64,000 nt of DNA, from contig NZ_JAMZEB010000002.1 in assembly GCF_024172165.1 (NCBI RefSeq), positions 9,770,501 to 9,834,500 on the forward strand. Direction: 5' to 3'. The stretch comes from Nonomuraea thailandensis. Lineage in GTDB: Bacteria > Actinomycetota > Actinomycetes > Streptosporangiales > Streptosporangiaceae. Shown one piece after another: positions 32,261 to 40,022 of the stretch; the stretch's first letter is position 1; each line of letters opens with the position of its first letter. The position numbers were made by a program, and so were the translations under genes. The notes under the pieces are model-generated. The model was not told the origin of the DNA. It ran no database searches and saw only the letters and a program-made list of their open reading frames with translations.

Positions 32261-32511
32261 AGGAACTCACGCTCGACGACCTGCGGCACCTGATGCGGAT
32301 CAGCGCCGGCGAGGACGAGTCGATCGACCTCGAAGGCGACATCATCGACCTCGGCTTCAGGGATCTGGGCTACGACTCCCTGGCGGTGCTGGAGCTGGCC
32401 AGCCGCCTGGAGCGCGACTGGGGGGTGGTCGTGCCCGACGAGGTCGCCGCCACGCTGGAGACGCCCCGCGCGGTGCTCGACTACGTCAACGAGCGGGCGG
32501 CGGTGAAGTAG
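32257..32511 (+). CDS. Acyl carrier protein of the type II PKS
   Basis: An 84-aa ACP with the phosphopantetheine attachment serine at Ser41 in LGYDSLAVLEL. It is acidic overall with the expected four-helix pattern. It carries the growing polyketide between KS, ketoreductase and cyclases. The start ATG overlaps the KS-beta stop. The aromatase gene follows after only 2 bp. Confidence 0.97.
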   Translation: MKELTLDDLRHLMRISAGEDESIDLEGDIIDLGFRDLGYDSLAVLELASRLERDWGVVVPDEVAATLETPRAVLDYVNERAAVK

Positions 32512-32513
32512 CC

Positions 32514-32981
32514 ATGACCGCAGGACACACCGAGAACGCGATCGTCATCTCCGCGCCGATGGGCCTCGTCTGGTCCATGACGAACGACGTCGAGTCGTGG
32601 CCCGAGCTGTTCGACGAGTACGCCAAGACGGAGGTGCTGCACCGGTCGGGCGACACGGTGCGCTTCCGCCTGACCATGCACCCCGACGAGAACGGCAACG
32701 CCTGGTCGTGGGTGTCGGAGCGGACCGCCGACCCGCGGACCCGCACCGTGCGGGCGCACCGCGTGGAGACGGGCTGGTTCGAGTACATGAACCTGCGCTG
32801 GGAGTACCGGGAGGTGCCGGGCGGCGTCGAGATGCGCTGGATCCAGGACTTCCGCATGAAGCCGGACTCCCCGGTGGACCTGGAGCAGATGACCAGGCGG
32901 ATCGACGGGAACTCGCCGACGCAGATGAAACTGATCAAGGAGAAGGTGGAGCAGGCGGCGCGGCAGGCCGGGAAGGCGTGA
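32514..32981 (+). CDS. Aromatase/cyclase, single-domain SRPBCC (TcmN/WhiE-VI type)
   Basis: A 155-aa START/Bet-v1-like protein. Typical features are APMGLVWSMTNDVESWPELF at the N-terminus, RTRTVRAHRVETGWFEYMNL in the middle and a C-terminal helix QMKLIKEKVEQAARQ. Such single-domain enzymes close the first aromatic ring (often C9-C14) in unreduced polyketides, unlike the di-domain ARO of actinorhodin. The regiochemistry is a family-based guess. It lies directly after the ACP in the core operon. Confidence 0.93.
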   Translation: MTAGHTENAIVISAPMGLVWSMTNDVESWPELFDEYAKTEVLHRSGDTVRFRLTMHPDENGNAWSWVSERTADPRTRTVRAHRVETGWFEYMNLRWEYREVPGGVEMRWIQDFRMKPDSPVDLEQMTRRIDGNSPTQMKLIKEKVEQAARQAGKA

Positions 32982-33002
32982 GGCCGCGATGCCCGCGCTG
33001 AG

Positions 33003-33021
33003 GGCCCGCGCCGCGCGGGCC
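33003..33021 (+). promoter_or_regulatory. GC hairpin between aromatase and DUF1772 genes
   Basis: A perfect 8-bp stem, ggcccgcg / cgcgggcc, with a 3-base loop in the 69-bp gap between the aromatase stop and the next ATG. There is no T-run. It may protect the upstream mRNA or attenuate; no function is shown. Confidence 0.4.
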
Positions 33022-33050
33022 GCCGGGATGACGGCCCGGGGCGGTGGCTC

Positions 33051-33512
33051 ATGACCGGATTCGCGCTGCCGCTGGCCCTGCTGGCCAACGGGCTGGCCGC
33101 GGGCGTGCTGATGGCCACGGTGCTCGGCGTCGTGCCGTTCTACAAGACCCTCGCCACCCCCGACTACGTCAGGGCGCACGCCTTCGCCGTCGGGCGGTAC
33201 GACCCGTTCCAGCCCGCCTGCCTGCTGGTCACCTTCGTCGCCGACGTGCTCGTCGCGGTGACGGAGCCGCGGCTCGCGGGCCGGGTGTTGTGCGCGGCCG
33301 CGGCGCTGACGGCCGGCTCGGTGGTGGTCGTGTCGCTCACGCGCAACGTCCCGATGAACCGCTGGGTCAAGGCGCAGGACCCGGACGCGCTGCCGGCCGG
33401 GTGGGACATGGAAACCTTCCGCCGCACGTGGGCGTGGTGGAACAGGACCAGGACGTGGCTGGCCGTGCTCGCCCTCGTCCTGAACAGCTCCGCCGCCGTC
33501 GCGCTGCTCTGA
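33051..33512 (+). CDS. DUF1772 membrane protein (anthrone-oxygenase-like), copy 2
   Basis: A 153-aa protein with four hydrophobic segments. It shows the same motif set as the copy at 28660: NGLAAGVLMATVLGVVPFYK, VVSLTRNVPMNRWVKAQDPD and a C-terminal WAWWNRTRTWLAVLALVLN. The two copies share layout but are well diverged, so they may act on different intermediates or as a heteromer. In fungi DUF1772 includes anthrone oxygenases that introduce quinone oxygen. A quinone-forming role here is inference. Confidence 0.87.
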   Translation: MTGFALPLALLANGLAAGVLMATVLGVVPFYKTLATPDYVRAHAFAVGRYDPFQPACLLVTFVADVLVAVTEPRLAGRVLCAAAALTAGSVVVVSLTRNVPMNRWVKAQDPDALPAGWDMETFRRTWAWWNRTRTWLAVLALVLNSSAAVALL

Positions 33513-33551
33513 GACGCCGCCGGCGGCTCGCGAACCAAGAGGAGACGCATC

Positions 33552-34289
33552 ATGAGTTTTCGGCTTGACGGCAAGAACGTCCTGGTCACCGGCGGGACGC
33601 GAGGAATCGGCCGGGCCGTCGTGCTCAGCCTGGCCCAGGAGGGCTGCAACGTCGTCGCGTGCTACCGCGGCGACGCGGAGGCGGCCGCCCGGCTGGAGAA
33701 CGACCTGGCCGCCACGCCCGGCAAGCACAGCGTCGTCCAGGCCGACGTGGGCAGGGCCGACCAGGTCGCCCGCCTGCTCGACGAGTGCCGGGCCCGGCTC
33801 GGCTCGCTGGACGTCGTCGTGCACAACGCCGGCGCCATCAGCCACGTGCCGTTCGCCCGGCTCGAACTGGCCGAGTGGCAGCGGGTGCTGGACACCAACC
33901 TCACCGGCATGTACCTGATCCTGCACGGCGCGCTGCCGCTGATGTCCGAGGGCGGGTCGGTGGTCGCCATCGGCTCCAAGGCGGCGATGGTCGGCGTGCC
34001 GCTGCGCACGCACTACACGGCCTCCAAGGCGGGCGTGCTCGGCCTGGCCAGGTCGCTGTGCAAGGAGCTGGGCCCGCAGGGGATCAGGATCAACGTGATC
34101 GCCCCCGGCATCATCTCCACCCACGCCGCCGAAGGGCTCAGCCCCGAGCAGGAGCAGCGCTACCGCAACATGACCGCGCTCGGCCGGCTCGGCGAGCCGG
34201 AGGAGATCGCCGACGTCGTGCTGTTCCTGGCGAGCGACCGTTCCCGCTACATGTCCGGCGAGACCGTGCACGTCGATGGAGGGATCTGA
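33552..34289 (+). CDS. SDR ketoreductase (FabG-like)
   Basis: A 245-aa short-chain dehydrogenase/reductase. It has the cofactor motif VTGGTRGIGRA (TGxxxGxG, residues 13-20), HNAGA, and the catalytic Ser142, Tyr155 and Lys159 (HYTASKAG), ending with GETVHVDGGI. It probably reduces one keto group of the polyketide chain or a later quinone/hydroquinone step. RBS aagaggag lies just before ATG 33552. It leads into the two small monooxygenase genes. Confidence 0.93.
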   Translation: MSFRLDGKNVLVTGGTRGIGRAVVLSLAQEGCNVVACYRGDAEAAARLENDLAATPGKHSVVQADVGRADQVARLLDECRARLGSLDVVVHNAGAISHVPFARLELAEWQRVLDTNLTGMYLILHGALPLMSEGGSVVAIGSKAAMVGVPLRTHYTASKAGVLGLARSLCKELGPQGIRINVIAPGIISTHAAEGLSPEQEQRYRNMTALGRLGEPEEIADVVLFLASDRSRYMSGETVHVDGGI

Positions 34290-34290
34290 G

Positions 34291-34623
34291 ATGGCTGACA
34301 CGCAGGTGTTCCGGGTGATGCTGAGGATGCAGATCCTGCCCGGCAAGGAGAAGGAGTTCGAGCGGGTCTGGTACTCGGTCGCGGACGTGGTCGGCGAGAA
34401 CCCGGCGAACGTCGGGCAGTGGCTGTCGAGGAGCGCCGAGGAGGAGGGCGTCTACTACATCATGAGCGACTGGGCCGACGAGGCCGGGTTCCGCGCCTTC
34501 GAGGGCAGCGACGCGCACGTCGAGCACCGCAAGAAGCTGCACCCCTACCGCTCGCACGGCACGATGACGACCCAGCACGTGGTGTTCGACCTCGGCCGTG
34601 AGCGCCTGGAGGCCAGGCGATGA
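34291..34623 (+). CDS. ABM-family monooxygenase, copy 1
   Basis: A 110-aa ferredoxin-like alpha-beta barrel protein of the antibiotic-biosynthesis-monooxygenase family. It shows VMLRMQILPGKEKEFERVW and YYIMSDWADEAGFRAFEGSD. Relatives in aromatic PKS clusters oxidise anthrone-type intermediates to quinones without metals or cofactors. The ATG at 34291 follows gatggaggg. The start is 2 bp past the ketoreductase stop. It is coupled to copy 2 by a 4-bp overlap. Confidence 0.86.
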   Translation: MADTQVFRVMLRMQILPGKEKEFERVWYSVADVVGENPANVGQWLSRSAEEEGVYYIMSDWADEAGFRAFEGSDAHVEHRKKLHPYRSHGTMTTQHVVFDLGRERLEARR

Positions 34624-34928
34624 TCGGAGTGGTCCGGGTGCTCGTCTACTACTCGGCCGCCAACGGGGACGCGGGCTCCGTGATCGACGCCTACCGGCGC
34701 GTCAACATGGGCATGCGCGGCACCGCCGGGCTGCTGAGCAGCCAGTTGCTGCGCTCCACCCTCGACCCGAGCGAGTTCGCCGTGCTGAGCGAGTGGACGA
34801 GCCTGTCGGAGTTCAACACCTGGGAGCAGGGGTCGCGGCACAAGGGGCAGACGTCCGCGCTGCGGTCGTACCGCGACGACGAGCGCGGCAAGGGCTACGG
34901 GATCTATGAAGTCGTGGACCAGTTCTGA
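34620..34928 (+). CDS. ABM-family monooxygenase, copy 2
   Basis: A 102-aa ABM-type protein: VVRVLVYYSAANGDAGSVID, then EFAVLSEWTSLSEFNTWEQG. It is shorter than copy 1 and quite different in sequence. Paired ABM genes with ATGA coupling suggest a heteromeric oxygenase or two consecutive oxidations. ABM pairs are common in pentangular-polyphenol clusters, which is one reason to suspect such a product. The exact reaction is not determinable. Confidence 0.82.
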   Translation: MIGVVRVLVYYSAANGDAGSVIDAYRRVNMGMRGTAGLLSSQLLRSTLDPSEFAVLSEWTSLSEFNTWEQGSRHKGQTSALRSYRDDERGKGYGIYEVVDQF

Positions 34929-34939
34929 CGGCGCCGGCT

Positions 34940-34979
34940 CCGGCGGGGCCCGTCCCCACGGACGGACGGACCCCGCCGG
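34940..34979 (+). terminator. Hairpin after the ABM genes
   Basis: A long GC stem, ccggcgggg...gtcc / ggac...ccccgccgg, with a short interruption and a ccac loop, 12 bp after the ABM stop. It could be a partial terminator or processing site separating the PKS genes from the carboxylase genes in the same direction. Confidence 0.5.
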
Positions 34980-35001
34980 GCCGCCCCTCCTCCCGCACGA
35001 C

Positions 35002-35115
35002 GTGCGGCGGGCGTTGCTCGCGGTGGGGCGGCACCTGTGGGCCGGACTGCAGGCAATCGGGCGGACCAGCTTCGCCGACGGGTGGTTGAGCGAGGAAAAG
35101 GAGCACCGAGGATGA
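35002..35115 (+). CDS. Possible 37-aa peptide overlapping the carboxylase start
   Basis: A short frame with GTG start beginning VRRALLAVGRHLWAGLQAIG and ending LSEEKEHRG. Its TGA overlaps the ATG of the carboxyltransferase gene (ATGA), as do most true junctions in this operon. No clear RBS is visible and I know no family, so it may be chance. If real, it could be a leader that couples translation of the carboxylase genes. Confidence 0.25.
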   Translation: MRRALLAVGRHLWAGLQAIGRTSFADGWLSEEKEHRG

Positions 35116-36776
35116 CCATCACCTTCCCCCCAAAGGTCGAGGCGGCCGAATGGATCCGGTGCGCGCGCTGCGGGGAGATCGTGTACGGCAAGCGATTCGC
35201 CCGCGAGCTCGGCGTGTGCCCCGGGTGCGCGCTGCACACCAGGATCACCGCCCGCGAGCGGGTCGAGCAGCTCTTCGACGACGGATCAACGGTGATCATC
35301 GAGGCGCCGACGACTCCGGAGGACCCGCTCGGGTTCACCGACAGCAGGCCCTATCCGGACCGGCTGCGCGAGGCGCGGGAGAAGTCCGGGCTGGACGAGG
35401 CCGTGCTGTGCGTGCGCGGCACGATCGACGGCCACGGGATCGTCGCCGCCGTCATGGACTTCCGGTTCATGGGCGGCAGCCTGGGGTCCGCCGTGGGCGC
35501 GCGCATCGTCGCCGCCGCCGAGACCGCGCTGGTGGAGCGAGTGCCGTTCCTGCTGGTGACGGCGTCGGGCGGGGCGCGCATGCAGGAGGGCACGCTGTCG
35601 CTCATGCAGATGGCCACGACCAGCCAGGCCCTGGCCGAGCTGGACGAGGCCGGGATCCTGACGATCGCACTGATCACGGATCCGACGTACGGCGGGGTGG
35701 CCGCCTCCTTCGCCACCCTGCCCGACGTCATCCTGGCCGAGCCCGGCGCCCACGTCGGCTTCGCGGGGCCGCGCGTGATCGAGCAGACCATCGGCCAGGC
35801 ACTCCCCGACGGCTTCCAGACCGCGGAGTTCCTGCGGGCGCGGGGGCTCATCGACGACGTGCGGCCCCGCGCCGAGCTGCGCTCCACGCTGGCCCGCCTC
35901 TGCGCTCTTCAGGCCGCCGGTGAGCGCGGGCCCGCCACGGAGACGTCGCGGCTGCTCTTCCAGCCGGAGCGGCTGCCCGCCAGGAGCGGCTGGACGGCCG
36001 TCCAGCTCGCCCGGCACGCCGACCGGCCCACGACGCTCGACTACGCCCGATACCTGCTCGAAGACTTCGTGGAGCTGCACGGGGACCGGCTCGGCGGCGA
36101 CTGCCCCGCCATCGTCGGCGGGCTCGGCAGGCTCCACGGCCGGCCGATCGTCCTCATCGGCCACCAGAAGGGGCACACCACCAAGGAACGTGTCGAGCGC
36201 AACTTCGGCATGCCCACCCCGGCCGGGTACCGCAAGGCGGCCCGGCTGATGCGGCTGGCGGCCAAGCTGGGGTGCCCGATTCTCACGCTGGTGGACACGC
36301 CGGGCGCGTACCCGGGGCTGGAGGCCGAGGAGAACGGCCAGGCCTGGGCCATCGCCGAGAACCTGCGCCTGATGTCCACGCTGCCGGTGCCGGTCGTCGC
36401 GGTCGTCACCGGTGAGGGCGGCAGCGGGGGCGCGCTGGCGCTGGGCGTCGCCAACCGCGTCCTGGCCCTGTCGAACGCCGTGTACTCGGTGATCAGCCCC
36501 GAGGGCTGCGCCTCCATCCTGTGGAAGAGCCCGTCCGCCGCTCCGCGCGCCGCCGAGGCGCTGCGGCTCGACGCCCGGGAGCTGCTGCGGCACCGCGTCG
36601 TCGACGGGGTGATCCCCGAGCCGGGCGAGGGCGCCCACACGGATCCGGCGGGGACCGCCCGGCTGCTGGCCGCCGCAGTGGCGGAGGCGTTCGACGACCT
36701 CGCCATCCACGAGCCGCGCAAGCTGGTCGCGGAGCGCCGCCAGCGCTTCCGCCAGTTCCACGCGGGGTCGCGATGA
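35112..36776 (+). CDS. Fused acetyl-CoA carboxylase carboxyltransferase (AccD-AccA)
   Basis: A 554-aa protein combining both carboxyltransferase halves. The N-terminal beta half carries a zinc ribbon C-x2-C...C-x2-C (CARC, CPGC, residues about 17-40) and TASGGARMQEGTLSLMQMA. The C-terminal alpha half (from about 290) carries GHQKGHTTKERVERNFG, LVDTPGAYPGLEAEE and GEGGSGGALALG. It transfers carboxylate from biotin to acetyl-CoA, giving malonyl-CoA for the PKS. Primary-metabolism actinobacterial carboxylases are usually AccD5/D6-like, so this bacterial-type fused enzyme is a pathway-dedicated supply enzyme. The next gene overlaps its stop. Confidence 0.93.
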   Translation: MTITFPPKVEAAEWIRCARCGEIVYGKRFARELGVCPGCALHTRITARERVEQLFDDGSTVIIEAPTTPEDPLGFTDSRPYPDRLREAREKSGLDEAVLCVRGTIDGHGIVAAVMDFRFMGGSLGSAVGARIVAAAETALVERVPFLLVTASGGARMQEGTLSLMQMATTSQALAELDEAGILTIALITDPTYGGVAASFATLPDVILAEPGAHVGFAGPRVIEQTIGQALPDGFQTAEFLRARGLIDDVRPRAELRSTLARLCALQAAGERGPATETSRLLFQPERLPARSGWTAVQLARHADRPTTLDYARYLLEDFVELHGDRLGGDCPAIVGGLGRLHGRPIVLIGHQKGHTTKERVERNFGMPTPAGYRKAARLMRLAAKLGCPILTLVDTPGAYPGLEAEENGQAWAIAENLRLMSTLPVPVVAVVTGEGGSGGALALGVANRVLALSNAVYSVISPEGCASILWKSPSAAPRAAEALRLDARELLRHRVVDGVIPEPGEGAHTDPAGTARLLAAAVAEAFDDLAIHEPRKLVAERRQRFRQFHAGSR

Positions 36777-37504
36777 ACACGCGCGAAGCCGCGGGGCGGC
36801 CGGACGACAGCACCACCCGGCAGGACGACAGCACCACCCGGCAGGACGACAGCGCCGCCCAGCAGGACGACAGCGCCGCCCAGCAGGACGGCAGCATCGA
36901 TCGGCAGGGCGGCGTCGACGGGCGGGAGGCCGTGGGGCGGGCGGGTGACGGCTCCTCGCAGGCGCTGGTGGGAGAGCTGTGCCGCCAGGCCGCGGAGCTC
37001 ATCGCCGTCGGCGGCAGGATGCGCCGGGTCCGGCTGCAGGCCGGTGACGCGGTCGTCGAGCTGGAATGGCCGGACGTCACCGCGGTCCCGCCCGTCACCG
37101 CCGTCTGGGCACCACCCGCCGCCGCGCCGCCGAACCTCACGTCCTATCCCACGGCGGACACCGCCGCGCACGCCGCGCTGACCGCCGCGCCGCCGAACGG
37201 CACGCCGGCGGACGGCAGCGGCACCCCGGCCGCCGCCTCCGCCGGGGACGACGACCTGCGCCACGTCTGCGCGCCCATGGTGGGCACCTTCTACTGGGCC
37301 TCCGAGCCGGGCGCCGCGCCCTTCGTCGCCGTGGGCGACACGGTGGAGAAGGGACAGCAGGTCGGCATCGTGGAGGCCATGAAGCTGATGAACCCGATCG
37401 AGGCCGACGTGTCCGGCAAGGTCGTCGAGGTCCTCGTCCCGGACGGGACGCCGGTCGAGTACGGCCAGAAGCTGATCGCCGTCGCCCCGCCCGCGACCCC
37501 CTGA
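36773..37504 (+). CDS. Biotin carboxyl carrier protein (AccB-like)
   Basis: A 243-aa protein, longer than the usual about 150-180. Residues 11-45 are five tandem heptads of the DDSTTRQ/DDSAAQQ type. A helical segment (65-100, LVGELCRQAAELIAVGGRM) is followed by a Pro/Ala linker. The biotinyl domain (about 162-243) has the biotin lysine Lys204 in VEAMKLMN. It carries CO2 between AccC and the carboxyltransferase. Its ATG overlaps the upstream stop. The heptad extension is absent from standard AccB and looks recent. Confidence 0.92.
   Translation: MNTREAAGRPDDSTTRQDDSTTRQDDSAAQQDDSAAQQDGSIDRQGGVDGREAVGRAGDGSSQALVGELCRQAAELIAVGGRMRRVRLQAGDAVVELEWPDVTAVPPVTAVWAPPAAAPPNLTSYPTADTAAHAALTAAPPNGTPADGSGTPAAASAGDDDLRHVCAPMVGTFYWASEPGAAPFVAVGDTVEKGQQVGIVEAMKLMNPIEADVSGKVVEVLVPDGTPVEYGQKLIAVAPPATP
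36803..36907 (+). repeat. Five in-frame 21-bp repeats in accB
   Basis: Units begin at 36803, 36824, 36845, 36866 and 36887. Units 1 and 2 are identical, as are 3 and 4; unit 5 is diverged. The pairwise identity suggests two successive duplications. They encode a hydrophilic heptapeptide array at the N-terminus. Confidence 0.9.
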
Positions 37505-37547
37505 ACGACCGGTATCCGACCGCGTACGGAAAGCGCCTGGAGGCTCC

Positions 37548-38903
37548 ATGTTCTCGTCGGTCCTCGTCGCCAACCGTGGCGAGATAGCGCTGCGCATCGC
37601 CCGGAGCTGTCGCGAGCTGGGCGTACGCGTCATCATGATCCACTCGACGGCGGACCGTGACTCCCCCGCGCTGCGCCTGGCCGACCAGCGGGTGCAGATC
37701 GGGCCCGCGACGGCCAAGCGCAGCTATCTCTACCCGCCCGCGATCCTGGAGGCCGCGCTGAACGCCGGGGCGCAGGCCGTGCACCCCGGCTACGGCTTCC
37801 TGTCCGAGGACGCCGACTTCGCCGAGATGTGCGAGTCGAAGGGGCTGACCTTCATCGGCCCGTCCCCGTCCGTGATCGCCGCGCTGGGCGACAAGACGCA
37901 GGCGCGCAACCTCGCCGCCGCCTCGGGGCTGCCCGTCCTGCCGGGCAGCCCCGCGCCGCTGCGCACCGGCCAGGAGGCCAAGCAGGTCGCCGACGAGATC
38001 GGGTACCCGGTCATCATCAAGGCCGTGGCGGGCGGCGGCGGCCGGGGCATGGCCGTCGTACGCGACCCGCGGGACTTCCTGAAGGCGTGCGCCGAGACCC
38101 GCACGAGCGCCCAGGCGGTGTTCGGCGACGGGCGGGTCTTCGTCGAGAAGTACGTCGAGCACGCCCGCCACATCGAGGTCCAGGTGCTGGGCGATCTCCA
38201 CGGCGGCATCGTGAGCCTGGGCGAGCGTGACTGCACCGTGCAACGGCGCAGGCAGAAGCTGATCGAGGAGTCGCCCGCGCCCGGCCTGTCCGCCGAGCTG
38301 ACCGGGCGGATCCGGCAGGCGGCGGTCACCCTGGCGCGCGCCGTGGGCTACGCCGGCGCCGGCACCTTCGAGTTCCTGGTCGATCCCGGCGGCGCGTTCT
38401 ACTTCATCGAGGCCAACTGCCGCATCCAGGTGGAGCACCCCGTGACCGAGATGGTCACGGGGGTCGACCTGGTCAGGGAGCAGCTGCTGATCGCCGCCGG
38501 CCGCCCGCTGTCCCTGCGCCAGCGGGACGTCGAGCTCCGGGGCGTGGCGATCGAGTGCCGGGTGAACACCGAGGACCCACGGCGCGGCTTCCTGCCGACG
38601 CCCGGCGTCGTGGAGAGGTTCCTGCCGCCCGGGGGGCCGTTCACGCGGGTGGACACGCACGGCGCCGACGGCGTCTCGATCGGCGCCGAGTACGACTCCC
38701 TGCTGGCCAAGGTCATCGTGTGGGCCCCGGACCGCGACCAGGCCATCGCCCGCATGCGGCGGGCGCTGAGCGAGTTCCACGTCTCGGGACGCGGGGTCTG
38801 CACGACGATCGAGTTCCTGCAGGACATCCTGGGCGACGCGCGGTTCCAGGAGGCCAGGCACACCACGTCGCTCGCGGACATCATGGTGGCCGCGACTTCG
38901 TGA
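37548..38903 (+). CDS. accC: Biotin carboxylase (AccC)
   Basis: A 451-aa ATP-grasp enzyme that carboxylates biotin on AccB. It has the N-terminal SVLVANRGEIALRIARSCRE, the glycine-rich ATP loop KAVAGGGGRGM, ERDCTVQRRRQKLIEESPAP and the catalytic loop RIQVEHPVTE. The metal-binding segment reads FIEANCRIQVEH where the usual is EMNTR(I/L)QVEH; Glu, Asn and Arg are kept but Met and Thr are changed. Stand-alone length (no biotin domain) is normal. It completes the dedicated malonyl-CoA supply set. Confidence 0.94.
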   Translation: MFSSVLVANRGEIALRIARSCRELGVRVIMIHSTADRDSPALRLADQRVQIGPATAKRSYLYPPAILEAALNAGAQAVHPGYGFLSEDADFAEMCESKGLTFIGPSPSVIAALGDKTQARNLAAASGLPVLPGSPAPLRTGQEAKQVADEIGYPVIIKAVAGGGGRGMAVVRDPRDFLKACAETRTSAQAVFGDGRVFVEKYVEHARHIEVQVLGDLHGGIVSLGERDCTVQRRRQKLIEESPAPGLSAELTGRIRQAAVTLARAVGYAGAGTFEFLVDPGGAFYFIEANCRIQVEHPVTEMVTGVDLVREQLLIAAGRPLSLRQRDVELRGVAIECRVNTEDPRRGFLPTPGVVERFLPPGGPFTRVDTHGADGVSIGAEYDSLLAKVIVWAPDRDQAIARMRRALSEFHVSGRGVCTTIEFLQDILGDARFQEARHTTSLADIMVAATS

Positions 38904-38951
38904 CCGGCACCCTGCCCGGCACCTTGCCCGGCACCCTGCCCGGCACCCTGC
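38904..38951. repeat. Four tandem 12-bp repeats after accC
   Basis: Four copies of ccggcacccTgc (the second with one change) directly follow the accC stop, in the space before the convergent SARP gene's end at 38981. Downstream, ccggcgcgggcatggtgccgg can pair with a unit, so a termination role is possible. Confidence 0.8.
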
Positions 38952-38980
38952 CGGCGCGGGCATGGTGCCGGGCGTCGCTC

Positions 38981-39829
38981 TCACAACGCGCAGTCGGCCT
39001 TCTGGGCGATCGCTCGCCCGTGCACCGGGTTGCGGGCCGGCTGGCGGCCGTTCCTCCCGGCACGGACGGGCTCGGGCACGTGGTCGGTGGCCAGCACCAT
39101 CTGCTGCAGCTCCCGCATCTCGGAGCCCGGCTCCAGCCCGAGCTCCTCGCGCAGGATGGAGCGGAGGTTGTGATAGACCTCCAGCGCCTCGTGACGCCGG
39201 CTCTCCCTGGACAGGCCCTCCATGAGCCTCAGGTGGAACCACTCGTCGAGCGGGTGGACGGCGGTGAGCTCCTTGAGCTCGGCGATCGTCTCGTGGTGCC
39301 GTCCCATGCGCCACGAGGTGTCGATCCTGAGCTTGGTGGCGTGGACGCGCAGCTCCTCCAGCCGGGTCTTGTAGATCTCCAGCCGGGGGCCGGAGACCAC
39401 GTCCGCGAGCGCCGACCCGTGCCACAGGTCCAGGGCTCCGCACAGCGCCGCCGAGGCGCGTTCCAGGTCGTCGGCCTGGAGGTGCCGGCGGGCGACGTCC
39501 ACGAGCCGCTCGAACTCGACGGCGTCCAGCATGCCCTCGTCCACGTGCAGCAGGTACGCCCCGTGCTTGGTGACGAGCCGGAGCCCGCCCCGCTCGTCAC
39601 CGCTGCGCGTCAGCAGCTTGCGTAGCTGGTACACGTACGTCTGCAGGGTCGTGAGCGCGCTCACCGGCGGGCGCCCCTCCCAGAGCTCCTCGATCAGCGC
39701 CTGCGTGGGCACGACCTCGTTCGCCGAGGACAGCAGCAGCGCGAGCACGCTGCGCTGCTTGGGGGCGCTCGGTGTCAACCGGCGCGTACCGTCGTGGATC
39801 TCCAATGTTCCGAGCACCTGAAAACGCAT
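38981..39829 (-). CDS. SARP-family pathway activator
   Basis: A 282-aa regulator. The N-terminal OmpR-like winged helix (about 1-95) has VLGTLEIHDGTRRLTPSAPK and LWEGRPPVSALTTLQTYVYQ. The bacterial transcriptional activator domain (about 100-245) has FERLVDVARRHLQADDLERA and LMEGLSRESRRHEALEVYHN. Small SARPs activate their own antibiotic cluster by binding heptamer repeats and recruiting sigma-HrdB. Matching heptamer pairs occur at 29168-29244 and 41641-41658. It is convergent with accC. The basic tail after residue 250 is unconserved. Confidence 0.95.
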   Translation of the reverse strand: MRFQVLGTLEIHDGTRRLTPSAPKQRSVLALLLSSANEVVPTQALIEELWEGRPPVSALTTLQTYVYQLRKLLTRSGDERGGLRLVTKHGAYLLHVDEGMLDAVEFERLVDVARRHLQADDLERASAALCGALDLWHGSALADVVSGPRLEIYKTRLEELRVHATKLRIDTSWRMGRHHETIAELKELTAVHPLDEWFHLRLMEGLSRESRRHEALEVYHNLRSILREELGLEPGSEMRELQQMVLATDHVPEPVRAGRNGRQPARNPVHGRAIAQKADCAL

Positions 39830-39875
39830 GTGAATCGATCCTCACGTAGCGGCGTTGGCTCTCCGGCCTGTCCGT

Positions 39876-39906
39876 ACCTGAGGGGAGTTCACGATCCCCC
39901 TCAGGT
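39876..39906. promoter_or_regulatory. Inverted repeat upstream of the SARP gene
   Basis: A perfect 10-bp dyad, acctgagggg / cccctcaggt, with an 11-base centre, about 47 bp before the SARP start. The position suits an operator or a leader hairpin controlling SARP expression. The binding protein is unknown. Confidence 0.55.
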
Positions 39907-40022
39907 GCCTTTCTAATGGACTGCGGTAAAGCGCCGCTTTCGTCTCTCTTTCGTGCTCCATCGGGCGTGAGGTCCCGGAAGCGGGGAGGACACGGGGCGT
40001 ACACCTGAGCAGGCGCCGGGTT

